A DNA stretch of 64,000 bases from Candidatus Wallbacteria bacterium (GTDB taxonomy: Bacteria; Muiribacteriota; JAQTZZ01): assembly GCA_028687545.1 (NCBI GenBank), contig JAQTZZ010000008.1, forward strand, positions 81,861-145,860. The letters are read 5' to 3'. A program made the translations under genes and the position numbers. Position 1 is the first letter of the stretch; the number at the start of each line of letters is the position of its first letter. This document shows positions 35,424 to 42,873 of the stretch, one piece after another. A model generated the notes under the pieces. That model had not been told where the DNA came from, made no database searches, and was given only the letters and a program-made list of their open reading frames with translations.

Positions 35424-36692
35424 ATGGATAGAATCCATTTCATAAGTCTGTTCCTGCCGGCAATGCTGGCACTCGTTCCGGCTTACTGCGAAACTCCCGC
35501 AAAAATCTCCTCTATTCTGGATTACGCACTTTCCCACAGCCCGGAATACAGGCAGCAAGAGATCGGGCACAGAGTCAGCCAGTTTCAGATTGATCTGTCT
35601 TACTATGCATACAAACCGCGACTCACAATTTCGGGTGACGACTCCCTAAACCGCAGCCTGTCCATTGCAGAGACGCTCACAGACGGCCTGAGCCTCAGCT
35701 ACGAAAAGAGCGAACAGCTGAACACTATAAACTCGAAAAGCAACACTCTGACCCTTTCTTCCGACATCCTGTCCAGCCTGACGGATTATAAGAAACGGAT
35801 CCTGGACCTGCAGCGGGAGGAAGAAATGATTTCGTTCACCAAGTCGAGAGAATCTTTCAAGCTCAAGGTCATCAACTCCGCATTCGGTCTGGTGCAGGAG
35901 AAAAAAAATCTGGCAGTTCAGATGGAATCGCAGGACCAATGGAAAAACAACTATGAATATTACAAAGCCAAGTTCGAGCTGGGATCCATCAACAAAATCT
36001 CCCTCCTGAATGCTGAGGTCAATTACCTCGACCAGGAGAACAGCGTCGATCAAAGTAAAAAATCATTGGACGATGCTATTGACCAGTTTAAAATCCTGAT
36101 CGGCTATCCCCTTTCCGACACACTGGAGATAAACCAGGAGCTGACCGCAGAAGCGTATGACTGGGTAAACATTCCCATGAATCCATCCTTTGACGTAAGG
36201 CTTTCCGACCTCTCTCTTGATCAGAAAAAGCTTCAGTTGAAATCCGCCCGAAACGACCTGCCCGGGGATTTATCCATGACCTCGACTTTCCAGAGCGGAA
36301 ATTCCAGGACTTTTTCCGGCAGTCTCTCGTATTCATTCTATCTTGGTGAGCAGAAAAACGCGGTCTCATATAAGGATGCAGATCTTTCTGTGGAACGGGA
36401 AGAACTTTCAAATCAGGAGAAAAAACAGAATTCAGAATCTGAGAGGAGGGAAATCGTACGGCGCTATGAGACTCTCAAACGCTCGCTGGAAGTTTCGAAG
36501 AAAAGGCTGGAGAGTGCCAGCGAGAACCAGGAATATGCCCGCATCGCCATTCAGAAAGGTCTGATTTCTTCCCTGGATCTGCAGGACGCACAGCAGAAGC
36601 TCACCAGCGCTCAGGTGGAACTCCTGAACGCAATCATCAGCTATAACAAGCTGAAATACGAGATCATCAATACATTCGGAGGCATCATCTGA
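35424..36692 (+). CDS. TolC-type outer-membrane factor
   Basis: The 422-residue protein starts at 35424 with ribosome binding site CGGAGGAAAT. The signal peptide is MDRIHFISLFLPAMLALVPAYC. The body has the paired long helices and beta segments of outer-membrane factors (LNTINSKSNTLTLSSDILS, then EVNYLDQENSVDQSKKSLDDA, then SLDLQDAQQKLTSAQVELL). It would form the exit duct for the permease. Bases 35429-35450, inside the signal peptide region, match the terminal repeat of MITE A at 21 of 22 positions. Confidence 0.85.
   Translation: MDRIHFISLFLPAMLALVPAYCETPAKISSILDYALSHSPEYRQQEIGHRVSQFQIDLSYYAYKPRLTISGDDSLNRSLSIAETLTDGLSLSYEKSEQLNTINSKSNTLTLSSDILSSLTDYKKRILDLQREEEMISFTKSRESFKLKVINSAFGLVQEKKNLAVQMESQDQWKNNYEYYKAKFELGSINKISLLNAEVNYLDQENSVDQSKKSLDDAIDQFKILIGYPLSDTLEINQELTAEAYDWVNIPMNPSFDVRLSDLSLDQKKLQLKSARNDLPGDLSMTSTFQSGNSRTFSGSLSYSFYLGEQKNAVSYKDADLSVEREELSNQEKKQNSESERREIVRRYETLKRSLEVSKKRLESASENQEYARIAIQKGLISSLDLQDAQQKLTSAQVELLNAIISYNKLKYEIINTFGGII
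35429..35450 (+). repeat. Match to the MITE A terminal repeat inside the outer-membrane-factor gene
   Basis: Twenty-one of 22 bases match the outer end of element A (10639-10660), starting TAGAATCCATTTCATAAG here and TAGAACCCATTTCATAAG there. No second terminal repeat was seen nearby, so this is a lone end or a chance match made unlikely by its length. Confidence 0.6.
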
Positions 36693-38032
36693 GACTGTTC
36701 CTGTTCTTTTTATTATCGCCGTTGATAGTTTTTGCAGCTGAGACCATTACGCTGGAACGCAAAGCCCTGCTTCCGATTTTTCTGAACCTGGAAGGGGATC
36801 TGATCGCCAGCAGGGAACTTGAAATTCAGGTGCCTCCACAAATCTGGGCCAAGATAGATACAATGGTCGAGGAAGGCAAAGAGGTTAAAACAGATGAAAT
36901 TGTGGTGACCTTGAATGCGGCAGACATGATGCAGCGGCTGGACGGGATGAGTGTCGAGGTAGTGAATTTCCAGCTCGATACAGAAAAAACAAGAGCAGAC
37001 AAAGATGTGGAACTCTGCAAAAGTAAGGGGATGCTGGAGGCCGGCCAATACGGACTCGAGGTGCAGCAGCTGAGTTTCGATCTCACCAGGGCCGGTGCCG
37101 ATACCAGGGAGATTAGGAAAAATGAGCTGGATGTGAGTTCGCTCGACCTGCAGATCAGGTACACCAAAGACAAAAACAGCCTTGAGAACATTCTAAGAGA
37201 AAGGGGATTCTTTTCAGTTCTTGAATACAAGAACGACCTCATCACTCTGGACGGTCTGGAAATCGATCAGGAAATCCAGCAGATCGACCTGAAACTGCTG
37301 CGCTCAACTCCGTCTAAATTCGGCCTTTTCAAAGCCAGATGCCAGCTTGAAGAACAGGAGTCGAACCTGGAGCAATTGAAAAGAGAACAATCCTTCAAGG
37401 AAAAACAGAAGACTGTCGAGGAAAATTCCCAGAATGTTCAACTGGACAGGCTGTCCAGGCGCAGGGACCAGATGGCGGAGAGGCTGCAAAAGTGCCAGCT
37501 GAAAGCGCCCTGTTCCGGCATATTTCTGCACCCGGAAACAGGATGGAACGGAGATCTGGTTCCCGGAGCCCAGGTCTGGTCTTCTGAAAGCGTGGGATCG
37601 GTGATTGATCCGGCAGACCTTTTGATCCGCTGCCAGGTTCTGGAGCGGGACATCGAGAAAGTGGCTCTGGATCAGACCGCAGAAATAAACATAAACAAGC
37701 AGCATTTTTCCGGGAAAATCATCTATATCAGCAAACTGGCCATGCCGCTGATTCCAGGAATTAAAGCCTATGAGCTCAAGATCATGCCGGATAGCAGAAT
37801 CAATGCCCTGCCCAATCAGAAAGTAGATCTCAGAATTTCGGTGAAAACCCTCTCAAATGTATTTGAAATCCCGGTGGATCTCACCTGCAGGCAGGAAGAA
37901 AACGAGGGGCTGAAGCTGGATGGCGGAAAATTCTCCAGACTGATCAAGGAAAAAATCGTTTTCAGGGATTTTGACTATATTTATTATCAGGACGGATCTC
38001 TGCCGAAAAAGCTTTCAATCATAGCCGATTAA
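36689..38032 (+). CDS. Second HlyD-type membrane fusion protein, probable CTG start
   Basis: I place the start at CTG 36689, overlapping the previous stop as CTGA, with GGAGG six bases upstream. This gives 447 residues and a signal peptide, (M)RLFLFFLLSPLIVFA. Any later start (a TTG at 36722) would cut the signal peptide in half. The mature part has a lipoyl half (EEGKEVKTDEIVVTLN), long coiled coils, and a beta-barrel with LLIRCQVLERDIEKVALDQ. It resembles one module of the tandem adaptor upstream. It is the fourth gene of the operon. Confidence 0.82.
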   Translation: MRLFLFFLLSPLIVFAAETITLERKALLPIFLNLEGDLIASRELEIQVPPQIWAKIDTMVEEGKEVKTDEIVVTLNAADMMQRLDGMSVEVVNFQLDTEKTRADKDVELCKSKGMLEAGQYGLEVQQLSFDLTRAGADTREIRKNELDVSSLDLQIRYTKDKNSLENILRERGFFSVLEYKNDLITLDGLEIDQEIQQIDLKLLRSTPSKFGLFKARCQLEEQESNLEQLKREQSFKEKQKTVEENSQNVQLDRLSRRRDQMAERLQKCQLKAPCSGIFLHPETGWNGDLVPGAQVWSSESVGSVIDPADLLIRCQVLERDIEKVALDQTAEININKQHFSGKIIYISKLAMPLIPGIKAYELKIMPDSRINALPNQKVDLRISVKTLSNVFEIPVDLTCRQEENEGLKLDGGKFSRLIKEKIVFRDFDYIYYQDGSLPKKLSIIAD

Positions 38033-38096
38033 GCGACAATCTGCAAATCAATTGCATATTTTCCTCTCCTGGATTATACTTGAATTGCAGGTATTT

Positions 38097-38438
38097 ATGA
38101 AAATCAGCAAAGAATCTATTTCAGGTGTCACGATTCTGAAGATTGCAGGGGAATTCGACTTTCACAGTGAAATTGAATTCAACACCATCATCTCAGGCCT
38201 GACTTTTGAAGAACTGAAAAAAGTGATGCTGAGTATGGCTGAAATAGACTGGATTGACAGTTCAGCCCTCAATTCCATCATAGATCTTTACTGGAAAGTC
38301 AAGAAAATCAATGGAAGTCTCCTGCTTGCCGGCGTCAACCCCAGAATCGCTAAACTTCTGGCGATCACCAAGATCTGCACTCTGCTGGAAACTATCCCCA
38401 CTGAAGAAGACGCCCTGAAAAAACTGCAAAACATGTAA
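38097..38438 (+). CDS. STAS-domain protein (anti-sigma-factor-antagonist-like)
   Basis: The 113-residue protein is a single STAS domain with the central motif IDWIDSSALNSI; Ser55 or Ser56 is the usual phosphorylation site. STAS proteins either control sigma factors (SpoIIAA/RsbV) or serve transporters (MlaB-like). Position 64 bases after the adaptor gene makes a transport-linked role possible, but the ATG at 38097 has only a weak ribosome binding site and the linkage is inference. A longer TTG-started frame is less likely. Confidence 0.85.
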   Translation: MKISKESISGVTILKIAGEFDFHSEIEFNTIISGLTFEELKKVMLSMAEIDWIDSSALNSIIDLYWKVKKINGSLLLAGVNPRIAKLLAITKICTLLETIPTEEDALKKLQNM

Positions 38439-38537
38439 TTTGCGATGGCGATGTTTCAGATAATCGCTCTTTCACTGAATGAAGTTTGTAAGTTAGTATA
38501 GTTTACTCGATTCAGGATTCAATACTCAGGGAACAAC

Positions 38538-40037
38538 ATGGAACTACTGGAACTTACTAAAACCCTGATCAGGGACGGCATTTCCTGTCCCAAGTATCTC
38601 TATCTTTACAAGCACTGCCATAATTACTGGCACACTGTTCCTTCCAGGGCGCAGAGGCTGCAGGAAGGACTGGAGGCTAAAACTTTCGCCAGAAAAATGT
38701 TCAAAGGCGGTGTGGAAGTTCCTCTCGATGTACCAATGGACGTAAGACTCCGCCTCACCACTGCCCTTGTCAATCGCGGAGCCACTGTTTTCGGCGGTGC
38801 TTTCGAGTCCGACGGGATTACTGTGGTCACCGATATATTGAAGCGGCAAAGAGGCAAAACCGAATTATATGAAGTAAAGTCAGCCGGCGAAATCAAAGGT
38901 TCTTATTACAATGATCTTGCGATCCAGCTCCATGTCATGTCCGGCTGCGGAATCAGGATCGATTCCGCATATCTCGTGCACATGAACAAAGAGTATGTCA
39001 GGCACGGAAATCTGGATTGCCGTGAACTTTTCACTCTAGTCAATCTGACCGGAGAGGCCAGACGGAAAACCCGCTATATCAGCAACAGGATACGGGAATT
39101 AAGACTCATATTGCAGGGGGGCATGCCTGAGATCGGGATCGGAGAGCACTGCGGCGAACTGGATGAATGCGAATTTTACAGATATTGCTGGGCTGATGTC
39201 CCGGAGGATTCGGTTTTCACCCTCAGGGACAAGGGCGCCAACAAATATGAACTGTATCGGAGCGGAATCCGGAAACTTTCACAGATTCCGGTTGAACTGC
39301 TCGGCGACAGGCAGAAAATGCAGGTCAGCCTGCATGCTTCCAGAGGCGAATACATCCAGGTGGAAAACCTGCGAAAATTTATCCGCTCGCTCTGGTATCC
39401 GCTGTATTTTCTGGATTTCGAAACCATGAGCGGCCCGATCCCGCTGTTTGACGGGACCAGCCCCCATCAGCGGATTCCATTCCAGTATTCACTTCACGGG
39501 ATTGTCAGGGAAGGAGCAGAGCCTTCCCATCATGAATATCTGGCTGAACCGGATCAGGATCCCAGAGCCGGACTGCTGGAATCACTGCTTTCCGCGCTTC
39601 CGGACGGAGCCTGCGTGCTTTCCTACAACAAGTCCAGCGAAATTCAGGTGCTGAAAGGGCTGGGCTTTGATTTCCCAAAGCACAAAAAAAGGGTTGCACG
39701 GATCAACGCCAGTATGCGGGACCTGATGGATCCCTTCAAAAACCGCGACTATTATCACTGGAAAATGATGGGCGGACTCTCGCTGAAATCGATTCTGCCG
39801 GCACTGGTGGATGATCTGAGCTACTCAGGCCTGAAAATCGCGGACGGCATGGCTGCGGCAGACGCCTATCAGCGGATGCGCAGGGCAGGACCTGAGGAAC
39901 TTTCGCAGATCAGGCGCGACCTTCTGGATTACTGCAAGATCGACTCCCTGGCTCTCCTCAGGATCTGGGAAAAGCTGAAAAAAATAGCGGATAGCGGGAC
40001 GAATAGACCTATTGACATGAAAAATGATGTCGGTTAA
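38538..40037 (+). CDS. DUF2779-type protein: RecB-like nuclease with iron-sulfur cysteines and a 3'-5' exonuclease-like domain
   Basis: The N-terminal half looks like a RecB/Cas4-type PD-(D/E)XK nuclease: ITVVTDILKRQRGKTELYEVKSAGEIKG contains D, E and K in the right order. Cys18 (ISCPKYLYL) and the later CGELDECEFYRYC could bind a 4Fe-4S cluster as in Cas4/AddB. The C-terminal half has LYFLDFETMSGPIPLFDG, a DEDD exonuclease-like acid pair, and ends with RRDLLDYCKIDSLALLRIW. DUF2779 proteins are poorly studied. No cas gene is nearby. It precedes tRNA-Val by 12 bases. Confidence 0.78.
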   Translation: MELLELTKTLIRDGISCPKYLYLYKHCHNYWHTVPSRAQRLQEGLEAKTFARKMFKGGVEVPLDVPMDVRLRLTTALVNRGATVFGGAFESDGITVVTDILKRQRGKTELYEVKSAGEIKGSYYNDLAIQLHVMSGCGIRIDSAYLVHMNKEYVRHGNLDCRELFTLVNLTGEARRKTRYISNRIRELRLILQGGMPEIGIGEHCGELDECEFYRYCWADVPEDSVFTLRDKGANKYELYRSGIRKLSQIPVELLGDRQKMQVSLHASRGEYIQVENLRKFIRSLWYPLYFLDFETMSGPIPLFDGTSPHQRIPFQYSLHGIVREGAEPSHHEYLAEPDQDPRAGLLESLLSALPDGACVLSYNKSSEIQVLKGLGFDFPKHKKRVARINASMRDLMDPFKNRDYYHWKMMGGLSLKSILPALVDDLSYSGLKIADGMAAADAYQRMRRAGPEELSQIRRDLLDYCKIDSLALLRIWEKLKKIADSGTNRPIDMKNDVG

Positions 40038-40049
40038 GATATGGAACAT

Positions 40050-40124
40050 GGGCGCTTAGTTCAGTGGGAGAACGCTTGCTTGACAGGCAAGAGGTCACAG
40101 GTTCAAGTCCTGTAGCGCCCACCA
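40050..40124 (+). tRNA. tRNA-Val (anticodon GAC), CCA encoded
   Basis: The acceptor arms GGGCGCT and AGCGCCC pair perfectly. The D arm GTTC/GAAC, the anticodon arm CTTGC-TTGACAG-GCAAG (GAC) and the T arm ACAGG-TTCAAGT-CCTGT are complete, and ACCA is encoded. Total 75 nt. Confidence 0.97.
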
Positions 40125-40139
40125 ACTCTTGAAAAATCT

Positions 40140-40230
40140 CTTTCACTTCGTTGCGCTCAATCTCAGTCCTGCGCCGTACCTTAAGTACGTCTTAGTCCTT
40201 CGATTTCGCGCGCCTCGCATCTTAGTGGTT
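40140..40230. other. Non-coding repeat-like stretch after tRNA-Val
   Basis: The region contains GTACCTTAAGTAC, a near-palindrome, between two similar segments TCTCAGTCCT (40161-40170) and TCTTAGTCCT (40190-40199). GC-rich flanks with CGCGCGCC follow. It looks like a degenerate structural repeat; tRNA 3' ends are also common integration sites, but I see no second attachment copy or integrase. Confidence 0.45.
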
Positions 40231-40275
40231 AAAATGAGTTTAGCTTCTTAGATGTTTCAGGTTTCAATCATGCTG

Positions 40276-41301
40276 CTAATTCTCCTGCGTCAGCCTCTTC
40301 ACAATCTCGCTGATCAGCTGGTCTTTTTCTTCGGAAACCGTGCGCAGCGGGCTCCAGGACAGGAAAGCCTGCAGATCGGTCCCACCCCAGAGCGGGAACA
40401 CCAGGCCCTCAAACACCATTTCCGAGATGCTCTTGCGGATCTTTTTGTTCTGCACTTCCCTGGATAGCAGGACTCCTGTTTTCCTGCCGCTGCTCACTGC
40501 TTCAGAAATCATTGAGAAGGAATCCTCAGTGACCAGCACGGAATCAGCTAAAGAGAACAGCCCTGGCAGAGGGTTGTAATAATTCTCGTCTACAAATACC
40601 GAAAGTTCAGTCAGCGGATAATCAGAGGTGAATTTCTTGAGCTCCCTGGATACTTCCAGCGGAGTCCGCCTGGAAGTGGTAAGCAGGAGATGCAGCTTCA
40701 GCGCAGCCAGTTCCTGCAATATCGGCTGCAGGTCCGGCCAGTTCAGCTCATAATCCCTGCTGTCCCCTCCCACCAGAAGCGAAACCGCTTGTTCGCGGGG
40801 AAATTTTCTCAGCATGAACATTTTTTCCAGTTCCAGTCCGTGCTTCTCAGCCTTGACCGGCGAAACGACATTGAATCCAACCAGAAATCTCAACAGATTC
40901 AGCCGCTCGAAAAACAGGGTGTCGTGCTTGGGCAGCAGGATCAGGTCGAATGAATTGAAAAACAGCGGTTTAAGTATGTGAATCAGCTTGAGTTTAGGCA
41001 GCAGCCTGTGCAGGATCACAGCCAGAGTCGCTGTGGTGCTGCCTGTTTCAATCAGAAGTGAGAAGTTCTGGGCTTCAGAGAGAATCGTATCCGGGTCCTT
41101 AAAGAAAGCAGCCAGAGCTTTGTCAGGTTCCCAGAAAAAGTTTCTGATCTGATGCCAGCGGATCCTGTCAGGAATCATGTCGATCTTCCTCACCTCGTAT
41201 CCGCTGAGATAACCGCAACTGACAAGGTCGTCCGCCAGACCGATGCTCTGGTAGAAATGTCCCGGTTTCCCGTCGCTCAGGATCAGAGCTTTGTTCGCCA
41301 T
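40276..41301 (-). CDS. ELM1/DUF1022-family protein (glycosyltransferase-like)
   Basis: The protein begins MANKALILSDGKPGHFYQSIGL, the family hallmark. Later segments include SLLIETGSTTATLAV, VSLLVGGDSRDYELNW and VLVTEDSFSMISEAVSSGRKTGV. The family is related to GT-B glycosyltransferases and is named after a plant mitochondrial fission protein. In bacteria it often sits with lipopolysaccharide genes, as here next to an LpxL-type acyltransferase that it overlaps by 19 bases. I use the ATG at 41301 because the domain begins there; a start at 41322 is possible. Substrate unknown. Confidence 0.78.
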   Translation of the reverse strand: MANKALILSDGKPGHFYQSIGLADDLVSCGYLSGYEVRKIDMIPDRIRWHQIRNFFWEPDKALAAFFKDPDTILSEAQNFSLLIETGSTTATLAVILHRLLPKLKLIHILKPLFFNSFDLILLPKHDTLFFERLNLLRFLVGFNVVSPVKAEKHGLELEKMFMLRKFPREQAVSLLVGGDSRDYELNWPDLQPILQELAALKLHLLLTTSRRTPLEVSRELKKFTSDYPLTELSVFVDENYYNPLPGLFSLADSVLVTEDSFSMISEAVSSGRKTGVLLSREVQNKKIRKSISEMVFEGLVFPLWGGTDLQAFLSWSPLRTVSEEKDQLISEIVKRLTQEN

Positions 41302-42137
41302 CTGTTGTGCAGCCACAGCCATTGCTCAGGATACTCCCTGACGATTCCGGAAATCTCGTCATTACATGTCCGCAATATCGTTTCCTGATCCATGCCTTCG
41401 GTTCTCAAAGGCTCTCCTATCATCACCCTGAACTTGAAATAGCCTTCGCGGATTATAAAGGTGGGGATGATAGGAGATCCGTATCTCTGATGAAGAGCTG
41501 AAATCGAGGCAGGAGTCGAAGCCGGCAATCCCAGAAAAGGTACCATCAACCCCTGGTCTTTGGCGTCCTGATCCAGCAGTATCCCAAGGATACGGTTCCG
41601 CTTCAGCGCAAGTACCGCTTCCCTGAGACCGAAGCCCTTGGTGATCACTTCCATGCCGTGACAAGCCCTGAATTGATTTATCCGGTTGTCCAGCCTGCCG
41701 TGCTTCTGGGTCTTGACGATCGAGCTCAGCGGAAAACCGAGCAGCACCAAAGCCTGCCCCAGGATTTCCCAGTTCCCGAAGTGTGCGGTCAGAAGCAGAA
41801 CTCCTCTGCCGCCAGAAAGCGCGTTCCGAAAGTTTTCCAGTCCCTTGAATGCGAATCTCTTTTTGATGGTTCCCTTGTCCAGCGCAGGGATCTGTAAAAA
41901 TTCCAGCAGGACAAATGAAAGGTTGAGGTAACTCTTCCAGGCTGTTCTGAAATTTGCCAGCCTGGAGTTCGCAGAAAAAATCAGTTTCAGATTCCGCTGC
42001 GCGAGCATGAATCTCTTGAGGTTGGCAATAATCACGAACCCCGCAACTACCCGGGCGATAAAATGATGCAGCCAGAGCGGGGTTCTTCTGAGCAGAATTC
42101 CCAGTCCTGTCAAGAGTCTGGTAAAAAATAAATCCAT
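41283..42137 (-). CDS. Lipid A-type late acyltransferase (LpxL/HtrB family)
   Basis: The 284-residue protein has one N-terminal hydrophobic segment and the catalytic H-X4-E motif H119-FGNW-E124 in LLLTAHFGNWEILG. The family end WLWLHNRWRT is present. It transfers an acyl chain to the lipid A precursor or a related glycolipid at the inner membrane. The lipid acceptor is not shown, since no other lpx gene is in the window. It supports a lipopolysaccharide-bearing outer membrane. Confidence 0.9.
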   Translation of the reverse strand: MDLFFTRLLTGLGILLRRTPLWLHHFIARVVAGFVIIANLKRFMLAQRNLKLIFSANSRLANFRTAWKSYLNLSFVLLEFLQIPALDKGTIKKRFAFKGLENFRNALSGGRGVLLLTAHFGNWEILGQALVLLGFPLSSIVKTQKHGRLDNRINQFRACHGMEVITKGFGLREAVLALKRNRILGILLDQDAKDQGLMVPFLGLPASTPASISALHQRYGSPIIPTFIIREGYFKFRVMIGEPLRTEGMDQETILRTCNDEISGIVREYPEQWLWLHNRWRTKL

Positions 42138-42144
42138 TCGCAGA

Positions 42145-42873
42145 TCAGCCTTTTTTGGGAAGGTAGAAGGTAGGGTTCACTGCCTTGTCGCGCTTGCGGA
42201 ATTCGAAATGCAGGATACCGTTCTGGTCCTGAGCCGACCTCTTGCCAACCACTCCGATCACCTGCCCCCTGGAAACACGGTCTCCCTTTTTTACAGTCTG
42301 TTTGTTGCTGTATGAATAAAAAAGCGTGTAAAAATCTTCGGCGTTCTTGATGATTGTGACAAGGCCGTAGTTTTCCATCTGCGAAGTAAAGATCACTTCT
42401 CCATCCATGCAGGATTTGAAAGCAGCATTGAGGGGCGCGGAAATCTCCAGCCCGTGGCACTCTGTTCCGCCCGCTTTTTCTCCGAATCCTGTCACAACCG
42501 GACCCTCAATCGGCCAGCTGAACCCTGTGAGAACGGCCGGATGATCTTCGGATGCGGAAGTGTCAGCTCTTGCTGCATTCTTCCCGTCAGCGGAAATCTT
42601 TTTCTCAGCTGGAGGAAAATAGATCTTCTGTCCGACTGTGATCGCTCTGGTGATTCCGTTGTATTCCTTGAGTTCCTTGAGGGTGTAACCATTATCTGCA
42701 GCAATCTGCCAGAGGGAATCCCCTTTGACTACGATGTGGTAATTGTTTGTGGAGGTTAAAGTGCGCTTGCTGCTGGGCGTCACTTTGATCAGATCTCTCG
42801 GGTTTCTGCGTGGGGATCGCTGGCAGCCCGGCAGAAGGAGCGAAACAATCAGAATCAGTATGAATTTCTTCAT
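42145..42873 (-). CDS. LysM-M23 lipoprotein, NlpD-like with a degenerate active site
   Basis: The 242-residue protein has lipobox LLPGC (Cys17). LysM follows at about 44-88 (YHIVVKGDSLWQIAADNGYTL). An M23/LytM domain lies at about 115-240. The zinc ligands look broken: the usual HxGxD segment reads ECHGLEISAP, and the usual HxHFE reads GILHFEFR, lacking the first His. Such dead LytM proteins (NlpD, EnvC) activate amidases during cell division. This is probably such an activator rather than a hydrolase. The start overlaps the HEAT gene stop by ATGA. Confidence 0.85.
   Translation of the reverse strand: MKKFILILIVSLLLPGCQRSPRRNPRDLIKVTPSSKRTLTSTNNYHIVVKGDSLWQIAADNGYTLKELKEYNGITRAITVGQKIYFPPAEKKISADGKNAARADTSASEDHPAVLTGFSWPIEGPVVTGFGEKAGGTECHGLEISAPLNAAFKSCMDGEVIFTSQMENYGLVTIIKNAEDFYTLFYSYSNKQTVKKGDRVSRGQVIGVVGKRSAQDQNGILHFEFRKRDKAVNPTFYLPKKG

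Noticed and set aside
40050-40275. Integration site of a genomic island at tRNA-Val
   Set aside because: No integrase and no second copy of the tRNA 3' end was seen; the following stretch is only repeat-like.
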